A stretch of 32,500 nucleotides of DNA from Penaeus vannamei (lineage: Eukaryota; Arthropoda; Malacostraca; Decapoda; Penaeidae). Shown here piece after piece: positions 32,401 through 32,500 of this stretch. The notes under the pieces were generated by a model. The model searched no databases and had not been told where the DNA came from. It was given only the letters and a program-made list of their open reading frames with translations. The stretch is taken from NCBI RefSeq assembly GCF_042767895.1, contig NC_091575.1, positions 31,045,638 through 31,078,137 on the forward strand, given 5' to 3'. A program made the position numbers and the translations under genes. Positions within the stretch are counted from its first letter, which is position 1. Every line of letters starts with the position of its first letter.

Positions 32401-32500
32401 AGAAACATAAAGAGAGAAGAATAGAAAATCAAAGATAGGATAGGAGAGACAAAGAAAAAGAAAGAAAGAAAAGGCCTAAAGAGGCAGAATGAGATGGGAA
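32401..32500 (+). repeat. Purine-rich DNA at window end
   Basis: A/G-rich sequence with AAAGAAAG words that continues past the window. Confidence 0.7.

Overview
The window looks like non-coding, repeat-saturated DNA from a large animal genome. The best guess is a decapod crustacean, probably a penaeid shrimp. That is an inference from the extreme density and mix of simple repeats (AT, AG/CT, AAT/ATT, ATC, TATC, GGA/TCC), which is a known trait of penaeid genomes. No protein that I recognise is encoded. There is no bacterial-style gene layout, rRNA, tRNA or CRISPR array. Nearly all long open frames are artefacts of stop-free repeats (poly-Ile, poly-Leu/Ser, poly-Arg/Glu, Pro-rich).

Layout. 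1-2553: AT-rich DNA with degenerate GATAAT, CT, TATC, TG and TA arrays. 2555-6610: about 4 kb of pyrimidine-rich + strand, broken only by short unique islands. 6611-8950: two well-formed tandem arrays, a 64-bp minisatellite and a 155-165-bp satellite with combinable indels. 8951-13295: over 4 kb of AAT/GATAAT-type repeat that changes strand at least five times, giving long self-complementary arms; one junction carries an 18-bp perfect palindrome. 13296-15570: mostly unique AT-rich DNA with long A runs and a CRE palindrome. 15572-16910: a GC-rich 31-bp minisatellite, a candidate microexon, a purine minisatellite, a perfect hairpin and a G-rich minisatellite. 17220-17650: a foldback-like element. 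18541-20290: ATT, CCTTA-type and 32-bp C-rich arrays. 20452-20530: a candidate exon. 20546-25985: blocks of pure purine and pure pyrimidine that switch strand. 25986-27865: unique islands with nuclear-receptor-like half-sites among ATC and CT/TGTC arrays. 27868-32500: duplicated compound microsatellites, a 99-bp array carrying TTACGTAA, a 45-51-bp A-rich array with higher-order structure, and G-rich purine DNA.

The only coding signal I can defend is on the minus strand. A 79-nt segment (20530-20452) and a 39-nt segment (15808-15770) each have a good splice acceptor and donor. They join in phase, and the second encodes a short acidic stretch ending in a Lys-Arg pair. Together they could be internal exons of a secreted or prohormone-like gene whose large introns have filled with repeats. 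I do not recognise the family, and no first or last exon is visible. Everything else is best read as repeat expansion inside introns or intergenic DNA.
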